From: an uncultured Collinsella sp.
GTDB taxonomy: Bacteria; Actinomycetota; Coriobacteriia; Coriobacteriales; Coriobacteriaceae
Direction of reading: 5' to 3'
NCBI GenBank assembly: GCA_902470345.1
Contig: CABRGB010000007.1
Span: forward strand, 1-49,413
Length of the DNA: 49,413 bases
The notes beneath the pieces are model-generated. The model did not search any database. It saw nothing but the letters and a program-made list of their open reading frames with translations, and had not been told where the DNA came from. The translations under genes and the position numbers were made by a program. Shown here in pieces: positions 24,475 to 32,575 of the stretch (positions within the stretch are counted from its first letter, which is position 1; the number at the start of each line of letters is the position of its first letter).

Positions 24475-26355
24475 CTAAATCGTGGGAAACGCGACGACGT
24501 CAGCGGGGTGTGCCAACGTCTCGGCAATTTGGTCTTGCACCTCGAGTAGGCAATCGAGCAGCAGCGGGTTAAAGGTGCCGCACTTACCATCCAGGATCAT
24601 CTGAATCGCTTCCTCGTGCGGGATAGCGTCCTTGTACACGCGCACGCTCGTCAGGGCATCGTACACGTCGGCCACCGAAACCACCTGTGCGGCAATGGGA
24701 ATTTCATCGCCCTTAAGGCCATCGGGATAACCCTTGCCGTCCCAGCGCTCGTGGTGCCAACGCGCAATCTGGTACGCATATTCCATAAGCGCATTGCCGG
24801 CGTGATGGCTACCCAGCTCACGCAGCATGTCGGCGCCGATCGTGGTATGCGTCTTCATAATCTCGAACTCCTCGGGCGTAAGGCGCCCAGGTTTGTTGAG
24901 AATCGCATCGTCAATCGACATCTTGCCGATATCGTGCAACGCCGAAGCCAGGGCAATCGTGGAGCGTTCCTCGTTATCGAGGGAGATGGTGTCGCTACGC
25001 CGGACCAGACAGTCAAGCAGCAGCTCGGTCAGCTTTTCGATATTCGTAACGTGCCTGCCGCTCTCGCCATTGCGAAGCTCCATGACGCCGGCAAGCATGT
25101 CGATGAGCATGCGACTGTTCTTGACGCGCTCGTTGTACTGCTGGGACAGCAGGTTCGTCAGGCGGCGCTGTTTGGCGTATAGGCGGATGGTGTTGCTTAC
25201 ACGGCGGCGCACGACACGGGAGTCAAACGGGCGGTTGATATAGTCCGAGGCACCCAGCTCGTACGCGCGCAGAACCATATCATCGGAATCTTCGCTCGAA
25301 ATCATGATAAAAGGCAGATTGTCGATACCCGATCGGCGCGACAGATCGGCCAGCACCTCAAAGCCGCTTATGCCTGGCATGGCAATATCCAGCAGCACGA
25401 GCGACAACTCATCGCCATAGCGGTCGACCATGTCGAGCGCCGTACGACCGTTGGCGGCCTCGAGGATGCAATACTCGTCCTTGAGCATCTCGTTGAGAAT
25501 GGCTCGGTTCATCTCGGAGTCATCGACAATAAGCACCAAAGGCTTTTCGCTTTGGAAGGCTTCGATGGAATCGGCATCGGTCACGACCGTACCGGCTTTT
25601 GCCTTAGCGCGGCTCAATAACTGGACAGCGCGGCCAACGCCCTCATCGACCGTCTCGCCATGAATGCGAACGCCACCAACACATGCCGTCAAGCTCACGT
25701 ACTCATGGCCCGGAACAATCGTGGCATGAACGGCATCGGACACCTGATGCAGGCGACGGGTGAAGTCATCGGAGGGAATATTGGGCATGACGACCACAAA
25801 CTTGTCGCAGCCATAGCGTACGAGCTCGTCAGTCGAACGAATTCCGCTGCGTATGGCCGTCGCCACAGCACCGAGCGCAAGGTCGCCGGCATGACGGCCG
25901 CACGTATCGTTGAAGACCTTAAAATCATCAAGGTCGATCACCGCCACGCCAGCCTTCATGCGAGCGCTACGGAGCTTTTCTTCGTAATATCGGCGATTGC
26001 GCACGCTCGTCAGCACATCGGTGTAGACAAGGTCCTCTTCTGCAGCCTCCCGCTCATCGATCGGACGCACCATCAGCAGGACGTGAGGCTCGCCCTCGAC
26101 CTTCAGAGGGCGCAGGCGAGCGCGGTACTCGGTACCATCATTGAGCAGCTGCTCCGATACATCATCGGAACCTGCCAAGGCCTCAAGACTTGCCTGACGC
26201 AGACAAGGGCACCGATTGCCGGCGAGCAGGCAGTTAGGCTCGCTCTTAATCTGATCGGCCGACAGCAAACGCACCACGGGGTAGGTCTTCGCGACGCGGG
26301 CGACCTCAGCGGCAGCCTCCTCGTCGGTTAGATTGACCTCGTGATTATTGAGCAT
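24475..26355 (-). CDS. Degenerate GGDEF - receiver - HD-GYP signalling protein
   Basis: Encodes 626 residues. Order: a ~105-residue N-terminal sensor-like part with CLLAGNRCPC (42-51); a GGDEF-fold domain (~110-265) whose signature is YGCDKF (181-186) instead of GGDEF; a receiver (~272-390) with acidic VDDS and phosphoacceptor Asp323 in LVLLDIAMPG and the conserved IMISSE; and an HD-GYP domain (~415-610) with HDIGK (474-478) and HHERWDGKGYPDG (534-546). The cyclase half should be inactive; the HD-GYP half has intact metal-binding residues and should hydrolyse cyclic di-GMP or a related dinucleotide. Phosphorylation via the HPt protein encoded next door is the likely control. Start ATG follows AAGGGG. 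Confidence 0.9.
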   Translation of the reverse strand: MLNNHEVNLTDEEAAAEVARVAKTYPVVRLLSADQIKSEPNCLLAGNRCPCLRQASLEALAGSDDVSEQLLNDGTEYRARLRPLKVEGEPHVLLMVRPIDEREAAEEDLVYTDVLTSVRNRRYYEEKLRSARMKAGVAVIDLDDFKVFNDTCGRHAGDLALGAVATAIRSGIRSTDELVRYGCDKFVVVMPNIPSDDFTRRLHQVSDAVHATIVPGHEYVSLTACVGGVRIHGETVDEGVGRAVQLLSRAKAKAGTVVTDADSIEAFQSEKPLVLIVDDSEMNRAILNEMLKDEYCILEAANGRTALDMVDRYGDELSLVLLDIAMPGISGFEVLADLSRRSGIDNLPFIMISSEDSDDMVLRAYELGASDYINRPFDSRVVRRRVSNTIRLYAKQRRLTNLLSQQYNERVKNSRMLIDMLAGVMELRNGESGRHVTNIEKLTELLLDCLVRRSDTISLDNEERSTIALASALHDIGKMSIDDAILNKPGRLTPEEFEIMKTHTTIGADMLRELGSHHAGNALMEYAYQIARWHHERWDGKGYPDGLKGDEIPIAAQVVSVADVYDALTSVRVYKDAIPHEEAIQMILDGKCGTFNPLLLDCLLEVQDQIAETLAHPADVVAFPTI

Positions 26356-26566
26356 ATGGGGCCCCTTCTATCGTTACGCACGGCAACGGTGCATATCAAT
26401 TGGTACAAGGGTAACATCTAACAGCTGAAGGTAAACGCGCGATTATCGTTACATTTTTATGACCTGGCAAACGGCGGTGATGGAGCCGCGGGCGCGTGGT
26501 TATTGGCGCATTCGTTAACAATGACGAAACGCTAACAGCCCCTCTCCCCGCAGGTCATCGGGTGTG

Positions 26567-27364
26567 CTAACGCTCCAAGACATCGCGAACGGCGTTTGCC
26601 GCCGTAACGGGGCGATCGCGCAGACCGTTATGCGCGCCGGGAACCATTACGAGTGGACAGCCCAAAAGCTCAGCCGCCACCCTCGTACCAGCCTCGCGGG
26701 GCGTGCCGACCGAAAGCTCGCCCAAAAACACGGCCGACACCGCCTTTGACGCGCGGGCGCGCTCCCAGTCGGGAGCATATGTCATATTTGTTCCATATTC
26801 GTTCGCCATAAAGCAACGACCATTGCGCAGGGCATGTTTGACTTCCGCTTCGGTCGTCCCAGGAGCCTCGGGGTCCAAGTCGCCGAGGGCTCCCAAGAAA
26901 AGCCGGAGCGCCCTTGAAACCTTTCCAGCCGCAATCATATCGAGCAAAACCGGAGCTGCGCCCATGCCGACGCCTTCGGCCGACACAGCCGGTTCATGTA
27001 GAATCGCACGGGCGACGAGATGGGGTTCGGTGCGAAAAAGCTCCAGCGCCACCAACGTACCGGCGCTATGCGCAAGCACATTTGCCGGAGCGCCAACGTG
27101 TTCGATCACGGCTTGCAGGTCGGCGGCCTGAGCGGCAAGATCATAGCTGCCGTCTGTCGCATCGCTGCTGCCACCGCAGCCGCGGCGGTCGTAGGCAATT
27201 ACGCGGTAGTTGCGGCTGAGCTCACAAGCGATGCCGTCGAAAAATGTGCCGTCGACACAGGCGCCGTGCACGCACACCAAGGCAGGAGTATCAGGCAACA
27301 CATCCGGGCCGGCATATTCGCGACAGGCAATCGTGGTGCCCGCATTCTCGACCGTAAAATCCAT
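26567..27364 (-). CDS. Alpha/beta hydrolase
   Basis: Encodes 265 residues. The oxyanion region is CVHGACVDGTFF (31-42), the strand YRVIAYDRRGCGGSS (53-67), the nucleophile Ser100 in LAHSAGTLVAL, and the C-terminal PGAHNGLRDRP carries the catalytic His. The fold is clear; the substrate is not. Start ATG follows a GGGGG stretch. It is divergent from the radical SAM gene, and 211 bp of apparently plain spacer separate its 3' end from the signalling gene. Confidence 0.87.
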   Translation of the reverse strand: MDFTVENAGTTIACREYAGPDVLPDTPALVCVHGACVDGTFFDGIACELSRNYRVIAYDRRGCGGSSDATDGSYDLAAQAADLQAVIEHVGAPANVLAHSAGTLVALELFRTEPHLVARAILHEPAVSAEGVGMGAAPVLLDMIAAGKVSRALRLFLGALGDLDPEAPGTTEAEVKHALRNGRCFMANEYGTNMTYAPDWERARASKAVSAVFLGELSVGTPREAGTRVAAELLGCPLVMVPGAHNGLRDRPVTAANAVRDVLER

Positions 27365-27514
27365 GTTGTGCCCCCATCATCAATGCTCATCCAGTTGCAC
27401 GTCAGTGCGGTTGGATGGACCCGCATTGCCTTGCGCCTTGTTAACAGATTAACTGTACCCGACCCGAGGCTTTTCATGGCACGGCATAATGAGCGACGTG
27501 AAAAAACGAAACTT

Positions 27515-27541
27515 GTAAAGCAAGGGCCCGCACCTTGCTTT
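27515..27541 (+). promoter_or_regulatory. Hairpin in the leader of the radical SAM gene
   Basis: Arms AAAGCAAGG and CCTTGCTTT with a seven-base loop, about 50 bp upstream of the start. No T tract follows. It may be a leader structure or part of a lost terminator. Confidence 0.3.
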
Positions 27542-27589
27542 GGAGCCGATGCTATGCTTAGGCACAATTGTCTTGAGGAGCATATGCCT

Positions 27590-28366
27590 ATGTCTACGTT
27601 TTTGAATGCCAGCCCCATCTTTGGGCCCGTTCGCAGCCGTCGCCTTGGTCTCTCGCTCGGCGTCAACATGATGCCGGCCAGCGGCAAAATCTGCACGTTC
27701 GACTGCATGTACTGCGAAAACGGCCTCAACGCCGAGCGTCCCTGCCATGAGCCGTACAACACAGCTGCCGTGGTACTCGACGCGCTCGAGGCAAAGCTGC
27801 GCGAGATGGCAGCTGAGGGCGAGCTCCCCGATGTGATCACCTTCGCAGGCAACGGCGAGCCCGCTGCCGCACCGGAGTTTCCGCAGGCCATCGCCGGCGC
27901 CGTCGCGCTGCGCGACGAGCTTGCCCCAAACTCCAAGATCGCCGTGCTTTCCAACGGCACGCGCGCCGACCGTCCCGAGGTGCACGACGCGCTCATGATG
28001 GTCGACGACAACATTCTTAAGCTCGATACCGTCGACCCGGCGTTTATCCAGCTGCTCGACCAGCCTGTTGGCACCTACGACGTCGAGCACCAGATCGAGA
28101 CGTTCGCAAGCTTTGACGGTCATGTCATTATCCAGACGATCTTTTTGACCGGTGAGTATCAGGGCAAGCTCATCGACAACACCGGCGAGGAGTACGTTGC
28201 CCCCTGGCTCGCGGCGCTTGAGCGCATTCGCCCACAAGAAGCGACCATCTACACGGTAGCGCGCGAGACACCGGTCGCCGGCCTTGCCAAAGCAGCGCCC
28301 GAGGTGCTCGACGCCATTGCCGCGCGCGTACGCGCCCTTGGCATCCCCTGCCAAGTGAGCTACTAG
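27590..28366 (+). CDS. Radical SAM family protein
   Basis: Encodes 258 residues from the second of two close ATGs (27590), because GAGGAG lies nine bases upstream; the first ATG at 27584 is only three bases from it. The [4Fe-4S] motif is CTFDCMYCE (Cys35, Cys39, Cys42) and ITFAGNGEPAAAPEFP is the SAM-binding GNGEP region. The layout resembles COG0731-type Fe-S oxidoreductases. It would cleave S-adenosylmethionine to a 5'-deoxyadenosyl radical; the substrate is unknown. It has no obvious partner gene. Confidence 0.88.
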   Translation: MSTFLNASPIFGPVRSRRLGLSLGVNMMPASGKICTFDCMYCENGLNAERPCHEPYNTAAVVLDALEAKLREMAAEGELPDVITFAGNGEPAAAPEFPQAIAGAVALRDELAPNSKIAVLSNGTRADRPEVHDALMMVDDNILKLDTVDPAFIQLLDQPVGTYDVEHQIETFASFDGHVIIQTIFLTGEYQGKLIDNTGEEYVAPWLAALERIRPQEATIYTVARETPVAGLAKAAPEVLDAIAARVRALGIPCQVSY

Positions 28367-28409
28367 CAAAACCACACAGCAGCCAGTGTCCGCCATTCCG
28401 CTCCATCAG

Positions 28410-28472
28410 TTGCGGTGATATAGTTCCTGTTTATGCTGTTAAACCGCTTAAATCGGAACTATATCACCGCAA
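28410..28472 (+). repeat. Family B palindromic repeat, copy 1
   Basis: Perfect 18-bp arms TTGCGGTGATATAGTTCC (28410-28427) and complement (28455-28472) with a 27-bp loop, upstream of the methionine aminopeptidase gene. Confidence 0.9.
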
Positions 28473-28527
28473 ACTCTTATGGACGCGTGGGTGGACTATA
28501 CTAGCTGCGGATGAAAGGAAGTTAGCC

Positions 28528-29415
28528 ATGTATGACAAAGAACCCGTGCCTGGCCGCAACGACGCTTGCTGGTGCGGCAGCGGCAAGAAATACAAGAAAT
28601 GCCATAGCGCCTTTGATGAGCGCCTTGAGCGCCTGTGGGAAGAGGGCTGGGAGGTTCTGCCCCGTACGCTCTACAAGACGCCCGCCGATATCGAGGGCAT
28701 CAAGCGCTCGGCAGCCATCAACGTGGGCGTGCTCGATTATGTGGGCGAACACATCGCTGCGGGCATGACCACCAACCAGATCGACCAGATGATCTACGAC
28801 TACACCGTCGAGCACGGCGGCACGCCGGCCGATCTTAACTACGAGGGCTATCCCAAGAGCGTGTGCACCTCGATCAACGACGTCGTCTGCCACGGTATCC
28901 CCTGCGATGCGGATGTGCTGCACGAGGGCGACATCATCAACGTGGACTGCTCTACGATCCTAGACGGTTACTTTAGTGATTCGAGCCGTATGTTCTGCAT
29001 CGGCGAGGTCTCGGCCGAGCGCCAGCGCCTGGTCGACGTCACCCGCGCCAGCGTGGAGGCGGGTCTGGCGGCCGTCAAGCCATGGCTACCGCTGTCCGTG
29101 ATGGCCGAGGCCGTGCAAAAGACGGTCGAGGACGCCGGCTTTAGCGTGGTGCGCGAGTACGGCGGACACGGCATCGGTAAGGAGTTCCACGAGGACCCGT
29201 TTGTCGGCTTTACCACCGAGGCGCCCGATGTGGACACCATCATGGCTCCGGGCATGGTCTTTACCATCGAGCCCATGGTCAACGCCGGAGCGCCCGACAT
29301 CAAGATCAGCAAGGGCGATGGCTGGTGCGTGCGCACCAAGGACGGCAGCGACTCGGCCCAGTGCGAGGTACAGCTCGTGGTGACCGAGGACGGTTACGAA
29401 CTGCTCAGCTGGTAG
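28528..29415 (+). CDS. map: Type I methionine aminopeptidase with N-terminal SEC-C zinc motif
   Basis: Encodes 295 residues; the ATG follows GAAAGGAAGTTAGCC. Residues 10-26 (RNDACWCGSGKKYKKCH) are a SEC-C zinc-binding motif, as in the longer MetAP forms of Gram-positive bacteria. The peptidase core shows the two-metal ligands: NVDCS and YFSDSSRMF (Asp, Asp), YGGHGIGKEFHE (His), FTIEPM (Glu) and AQCEVQLVVTEDG (Glu). It removes the initiator methionine from nascent proteins, and the SEC-C motif may help ribosome association. Followed by a strong terminator. Confidence 0.95.
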   Translation: MYDKEPVPGRNDACWCGSGKKYKKCHSAFDERLERLWEEGWEVLPRTLYKTPADIEGIKRSAAINVGVLDYVGEHIAAGMTTNQIDQMIYDYTVEHGGTPADLNYEGYPKSVCTSINDVVCHGIPCDADVLHEGDIINVDCSTILDGYFSDSSRMFCIGEVSAERQRLVDVTRASVEAGLAAVKPWLPLSVMAEAVQKTVEDAGFSVVREYGGHGIGKEFHEDPFVGFTTEAPDVDTIMAPGMVFTIEPMVNAGAPDIKISKGDGWCVRTKDGSDSAQCEVQLVVTEDGYELLSW

Positions 29416-29424
29416 CCGTGGATG

Positions 29425-29468
29425 CGCCGGATGCTGACGGGCACGCTCGTCTTGCATCCGGCGTTTTT
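29425..29468 (+). terminator. Terminator of map
   Basis: Arms CGCCGGATGC and GCATCCGGCG, followed by TTTTTAT, nine bases after the stop. Confidence 0.9.
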
Positions 29469-29482
29469 ATTTGAACGTTTTG

Positions 29483-29526
29483 CCTGATAAAACCTGCCAA
29501 AATAAACCTGTCCCTTTTTGGCAGGT
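29483..29526 (+). repeat. Family A palindromic repeat, copy 2
   Basis: CCTGATAAAACCTGCC start, TTTTTGGCAGGT end, perfect 11-bp arms. Ends six bases before the ribosome site of the following dehydrogenase gene, so it would sit in its leader RNA. Confidence 0.92.
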
Positions 29527-29545
29527 CGAGCGGAGAGGACTGCTT

Positions 29546-30481
29546 GTGAACATTCTGGTTTTGTTGCCCGTCAACGACCGCCATCGCGCGATTCTTGAGT
29601 CGAGCGCTCCGGGCGAGGACTTTATCTACACGAGCGCCGATGCCGTCACGCGTGAGCAGGTCGCCAACGCCGACGTAATCCTGGGCAACATCGACCCTGA
29701 CATGCTTACCGCGTGCGAGCACCTCCAGCTGCTGCAACTGCAGACCGCGGGCTATGATGATTACTTGGCCGCCGGCACCGTGCCAGCCGACGCCAAGCTT
29801 TCCTGCTCGGTGGGCGCCTACGGCCAGGCCGTAAGCGAGCACATGTTTGCCATGGTCCTTTCCATGATGAAGCGCTTGCCCGGCTATCACGACTTGCAGC
29901 GCGAGCATCGCTGGGAGGATTTAGGGCCGGTCACCTCGCTCAAAAACGCCAACGTGCTGGTGCTGGGCGCGGGCGATATCGGCGGCCACTTCGCCACGCT
30001 CTGCCGCAGTATGGGTGCACACGTCCGCGGCATCAAGCGCCATCCGCTCGTCTACCCCATTGTATTTGAGGACATGGACGGCATGGACGCCCTGCCCGAG
30101 CGCCTGGCCGAGGCCGACATCGTCGCATCCTTTATGCCCAGCACACCCGAGACCCGCGGCCTGGCGAACGCCGAGTTCTTCGCCGCGATGAAGCCGGGTG
30201 CCTTCTTTGCCAACGGCGGCCGCGGCGATCTTGTGGTTGCCGACGATTTGGTTGCCGCTCTGGAGTCGGGACATCTCGCCGGCGCCGCGGTCGACGTCAC
30301 CGACCCCGAGCCGCTGCCCGCCACAAGCCCGTTGTGGGATGCGCCCAACATGCTCATCACACCGCACGTCTCCGGCTGGTTCCACCTGGCAGCCACGCTC
30401 AACAATGTGGTCGACATCGCCGCGGAGAACCTGCGTCACCTGCAAGCCGGCGAAACTTTACGTTGTTGGATCGAGCACTAA
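29546..30481 (+). CDS. D-isomer-specific 2-hydroxyacid dehydrogenase family protein
   Basis: Encodes 311 residues from a GTG at 29546, supported by GGAGAGGA seven bases upstream. The NAD motif is VLGAGDIGGHFA. Catalytic residues appear in ANGGRGDLVV (Arg), DPEPLP (Glu) and ITPHVSGW (His). The N-terminal catalytic segment is shorter than in phosphoglycerate dehydrogenase and there is no ACT domain. It would reduce a 2-keto acid with NAD(P)H; the substrate is not evident. It is a single-gene unit between map and a strong hairpin. Confidence 0.88.
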   Translation: MNILVLLPVNDRHRAILESSAPGEDFIYTSADAVTREQVANADVILGNIDPDMLTACEHLQLLQLQTAGYDDYLAAGTVPADAKLSCSVGAYGQAVSEHMFAMVLSMMKRLPGYHDLQREHRWEDLGPVTSLKNANVLVLGAGDIGGHFATLCRSMGAHVRGIKRHPLVYPIVFEDMDGMDALPERLAEADIVASFMPSTPETRGLANAEFFAAMKPGAFFANGGRGDLVVADDLVAALESGHLAGAAVDVTDPEPLPATSPLWDAPNMLITPHVSGWFHLAATLNNVVDIAAENLRHLQAGETLRCWIEH

Positions 30482-30532
30482 TCTTGTTCCGCCGTTCTAA
30501 CGAACGGCGGACCGGTCGACGCTGCGCGCCGC

Positions 30533-30618
30533 CCAGAGCGACAATTTGCCATTCAAAAGGCAAGGCATGACCAGAAGGTCTATGCCTTGCCTTTTTCATG
30601 CCAACTTGTTCGCTCTGG
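30533..30618. repeat. Long imperfect inverted repeat with embedded terminator
   Basis: Outer arms CCAGAGCG/CGCTCTGG continue inward imperfectly to a strong core hairpin, AAAGGCAAGGCAT with ATGCCTTGCCTTTTT (30556-30596). The core has a T run on the plus strand and can terminate the dehydrogenase transcript. A smaller perfect hairpin, CCGCCGTTC/GAACGGCGG, lies just upstream at 30489-30510. The spacer 30482-30845 holds these and family A copy 3, with no further gene seen. Confidence 0.85.
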
Positions 30619-30693
30619 ACGTCGCTCGCTGACGTTTGCTCAACCCGCGGTGTGTTAACAATTCTGTCCAGCTGTTGGCATTGCGGCATTTGT

Positions 30694-30737
30694 CCAGATA
30701 AAACCTGCCAAAATGAACCTGTCCCTTTTTGGTAGGT
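30694..30737 (+). repeat. Family A palindromic repeat, copy 3
   Basis: CCAGATAAAACCTGCC start, central AACCTGTCCC, TTTTTGGTAGGT end. Lies between convergent genes. Confidence 0.92.
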
Positions 30738-30845
30738 TTGGCGCAATGGAGTCAGGTTGGCTTGCGCTATACCGGTAGTTCTGTCTGCAACACTCTCGCC
30801 AAAGTGATATCAAACATACATCTAGCGTTTTCGACACTTCGCTTA

Positions 30846-31028
30846 TTAGAGCCAGTCCGTCTCCTCGTCATAGCGGTCCGAATAGGCGTTACGCTTGAGT
30901 TCTTCAGCACTTGTTGGTCGCGCCTTGGACACGTCGACCCCTGACTCATGGCAAGCGGCGACGAACAGCTGTAAACCCCGATCAATAAGCTGAGCCCCAC
31001 GCTCGGCCTTCATTTCTTCGGCTCGCAT
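30846..31028 (-). CDS. Small conserved-looking 60-residue protein of unknown function
   Basis: Its ATG follows the TAA of the M18 aminopeptidase directly, with no gap. A GGAG inside the aminopeptidase 3' end lies at the right distance, so translation is probably coupled. The product is hydrophilic and charged (MRAEEMKAERGAQLID at the start, SDRYDEETDWL at the end) with one predicted helical segment, RGLQLFVAACHESG. The acidic aromatic C-terminus is reminiscent of small antitoxin tails, but I recognise no family. No toxin gene is adjacent. Confidence 0.55.
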   Translation of the reverse strand: MRAEEMKAERGAQLIDRGLQLFVAACHESGVDVSKARPTSAEELKRNAYSDRYDEETDWL

Positions 31029-32414
31029 TTAGAGCTCCACGCTTTCGGCGCCGTTGATGGTTAGGTTTCGCTCGTAGAAGGCGGTGAGAGCGCGGATGGC
31101 GTACATCACGTCGCGTACGCCGCCGGTCTCGTAGCTCGAATGCATGGCCAGCTGCGGCAGGCCCACGTCCACGGCATGCATGCTCGCCTGCATGTTCGAC
31201 AGGTTGCCGAGCGTGGAGCCACCCGCCATATCACTCTTGTTGGCGAAGGCCTGCGTGGGCACGTCGGCGTCATCGCAAATAGCCTGGAACACCGCGCGGC
31301 TAAAGGCGTCGGTGCAGTAGTGCTGGTTGGCAGCCTCCTTGATGACGATGCCGCCGTTGAGCACAACCTGGTTGCGTGCATCGCACTTCTCGGCGTGGTT
31401 GGGGTGCACGGCATGTGCATTGTCGCAGCTCACGAGCATCGAGGCGGCAAGCGCACGGTGGTACGACTCGTCGTCAAAACCCAGCGAACCGTTAATGCGG
31501 CGCAGCGCGTCGGCCAAGAACGTCGACATGGCGCCCTGCTTGGTCTCGGAGCCAACCTCCTCGTTATCAAAGCAGCAGAAGACCGAAACGTCGTGCGCGT
31601 TCTCGGCGCCCAAAAATGCCTGTAGCGAGGTATAGGCGCAGGCCAGGTCGTCAAGCTTGGGCGTCGAGATAAACTCGTCGGCCCAGCCCCAGATGCGTGC
31701 ATCCTGACGATTGACCAGGAACAGGTCGCGACCCAGGATCTGCTCGAGCTCAACATCCAGCTCTTCGGCGACCAGGGCATCGAAGTCACCCTGCTTAAGC
31801 TCGCCGGTGCTGATAAGCGGGCAAAGGTCAACGGCTCGGTTGGGAGCAAAGCCCTCGTTAACGCCGCGGTTCATGTGGATAGCAAGGCTCGGGATAATAG
31901 CGACCTCGCGCTCGGTGGCAAGCAGACGGCTCTCGATACGGTCGCCCTCGCGCACCAGCACGCGGCCCGCGAGCGCCAGTGGACGATCGAACCAGGTGTA
32001 GTCGATCATGCCGCCGTAGGCCTCGGTGTTCAGGCGCAGCGTCTCACCCGCGCCGTCAAGCTCGGGCACGGCCTTGACCTTAAACGTCGGCGAATCGCTG
32101 TGCGACGCCGTGAGCTGAAAATGATAGTCACCGGCAACGCCGTCCTCGCCCCACGTCGCGGCCAGGTCCTCGCCCACCTTAAAGGCAACAACGCTCGAGG
32201 TGTTGCGCTGCGTGTAATAGCGACCGCCCGGCTCGATGTCCCACGCCGCGTTCTCGGGCAGGTAGGTAAAGCCCGCCTCGTCGAGCTCGGCCATAATGGT
32301 CGCCGCCGTATGGAACATGCTGGGGCATGCCTCGATAAAGTCGATAAGGTCGTTGGCGGCCTCGATATCATCGGCCGTCACATGCGCGCGCTCGGGCGTT
32401 TCCTGATCCGTCAT
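31029..32414 (-). CDS. M18 family aminopeptidase
   Basis: Encodes 461 residues from the ATG at 32414, preceded by AAAGGGGAGAGC; 37 upstream codons in frame lack a site. Metal and catalytic motifs are in order: TASHSDSPTFKVK (His), STPKLDDLACAY (Asp), FDNEEVGSETKQGA (Glu-Glu), SCDNAHAVHPNH (Asp) and LAMHSSYETGG (His). M18 enzymes are dodecameric cytosolic zinc aminopeptidases that release N-terminal acidic or hydrophobic residues. It is divergent from the Ntn hydrolase gene and translationally joined to a 60-residue ORF downstream. Confidence 0.93.
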   Translation of the reverse strand: MTDQETPERAHVTADDIEAANDLIDFIEACPSMFHTAATIMAELDEAGFTYLPENAAWDIEPGGRYYTQRNTSSVVAFKVGEDLAATWGEDGVAGDYHFQLTASHSDSPTFKVKAVPELDGAGETLRLNTEAYGGMIDYTWFDRPLALAGRVLVREGDRIESRLLATEREVAIIPSLAIHMNRGVNEGFAPNRAVDLCPLISTGELKQGDFDALVAEELDVELEQILGRDLFLVNRQDARIWGWADEFISTPKLDDLACAYTSLQAFLGAENAHDVSVFCCFDNEEVGSETKQGAMSTFLADALRRINGSLGFDDESYHRALAASMLVSCDNAHAVHPNHAEKCDARNQVVLNGGIVIKEAANQHYCTDAFSRAVFQAICDDADVPTQAFANKSDMAGGSTLGNLSNMQASMHAVDVGLPQLAMHSSYETGGVRDVMYAIRALTAFYERNLTINGAESVEL

Positions 32415-32575
32415 GCTCTCCCCTTTCGCTGGGTTGATGGTCCCCTCCAGCATACCCCGCCACGCCAGCGCCGCGCCTTTCATTCCATGTTTAATCCCGC
32501 GCCGCTCGCCAAGTTGAGCCATCATGCCCGTACACCTTTTGCGACAATTACGTTAACAGGACGAGAGGAGCCGTC

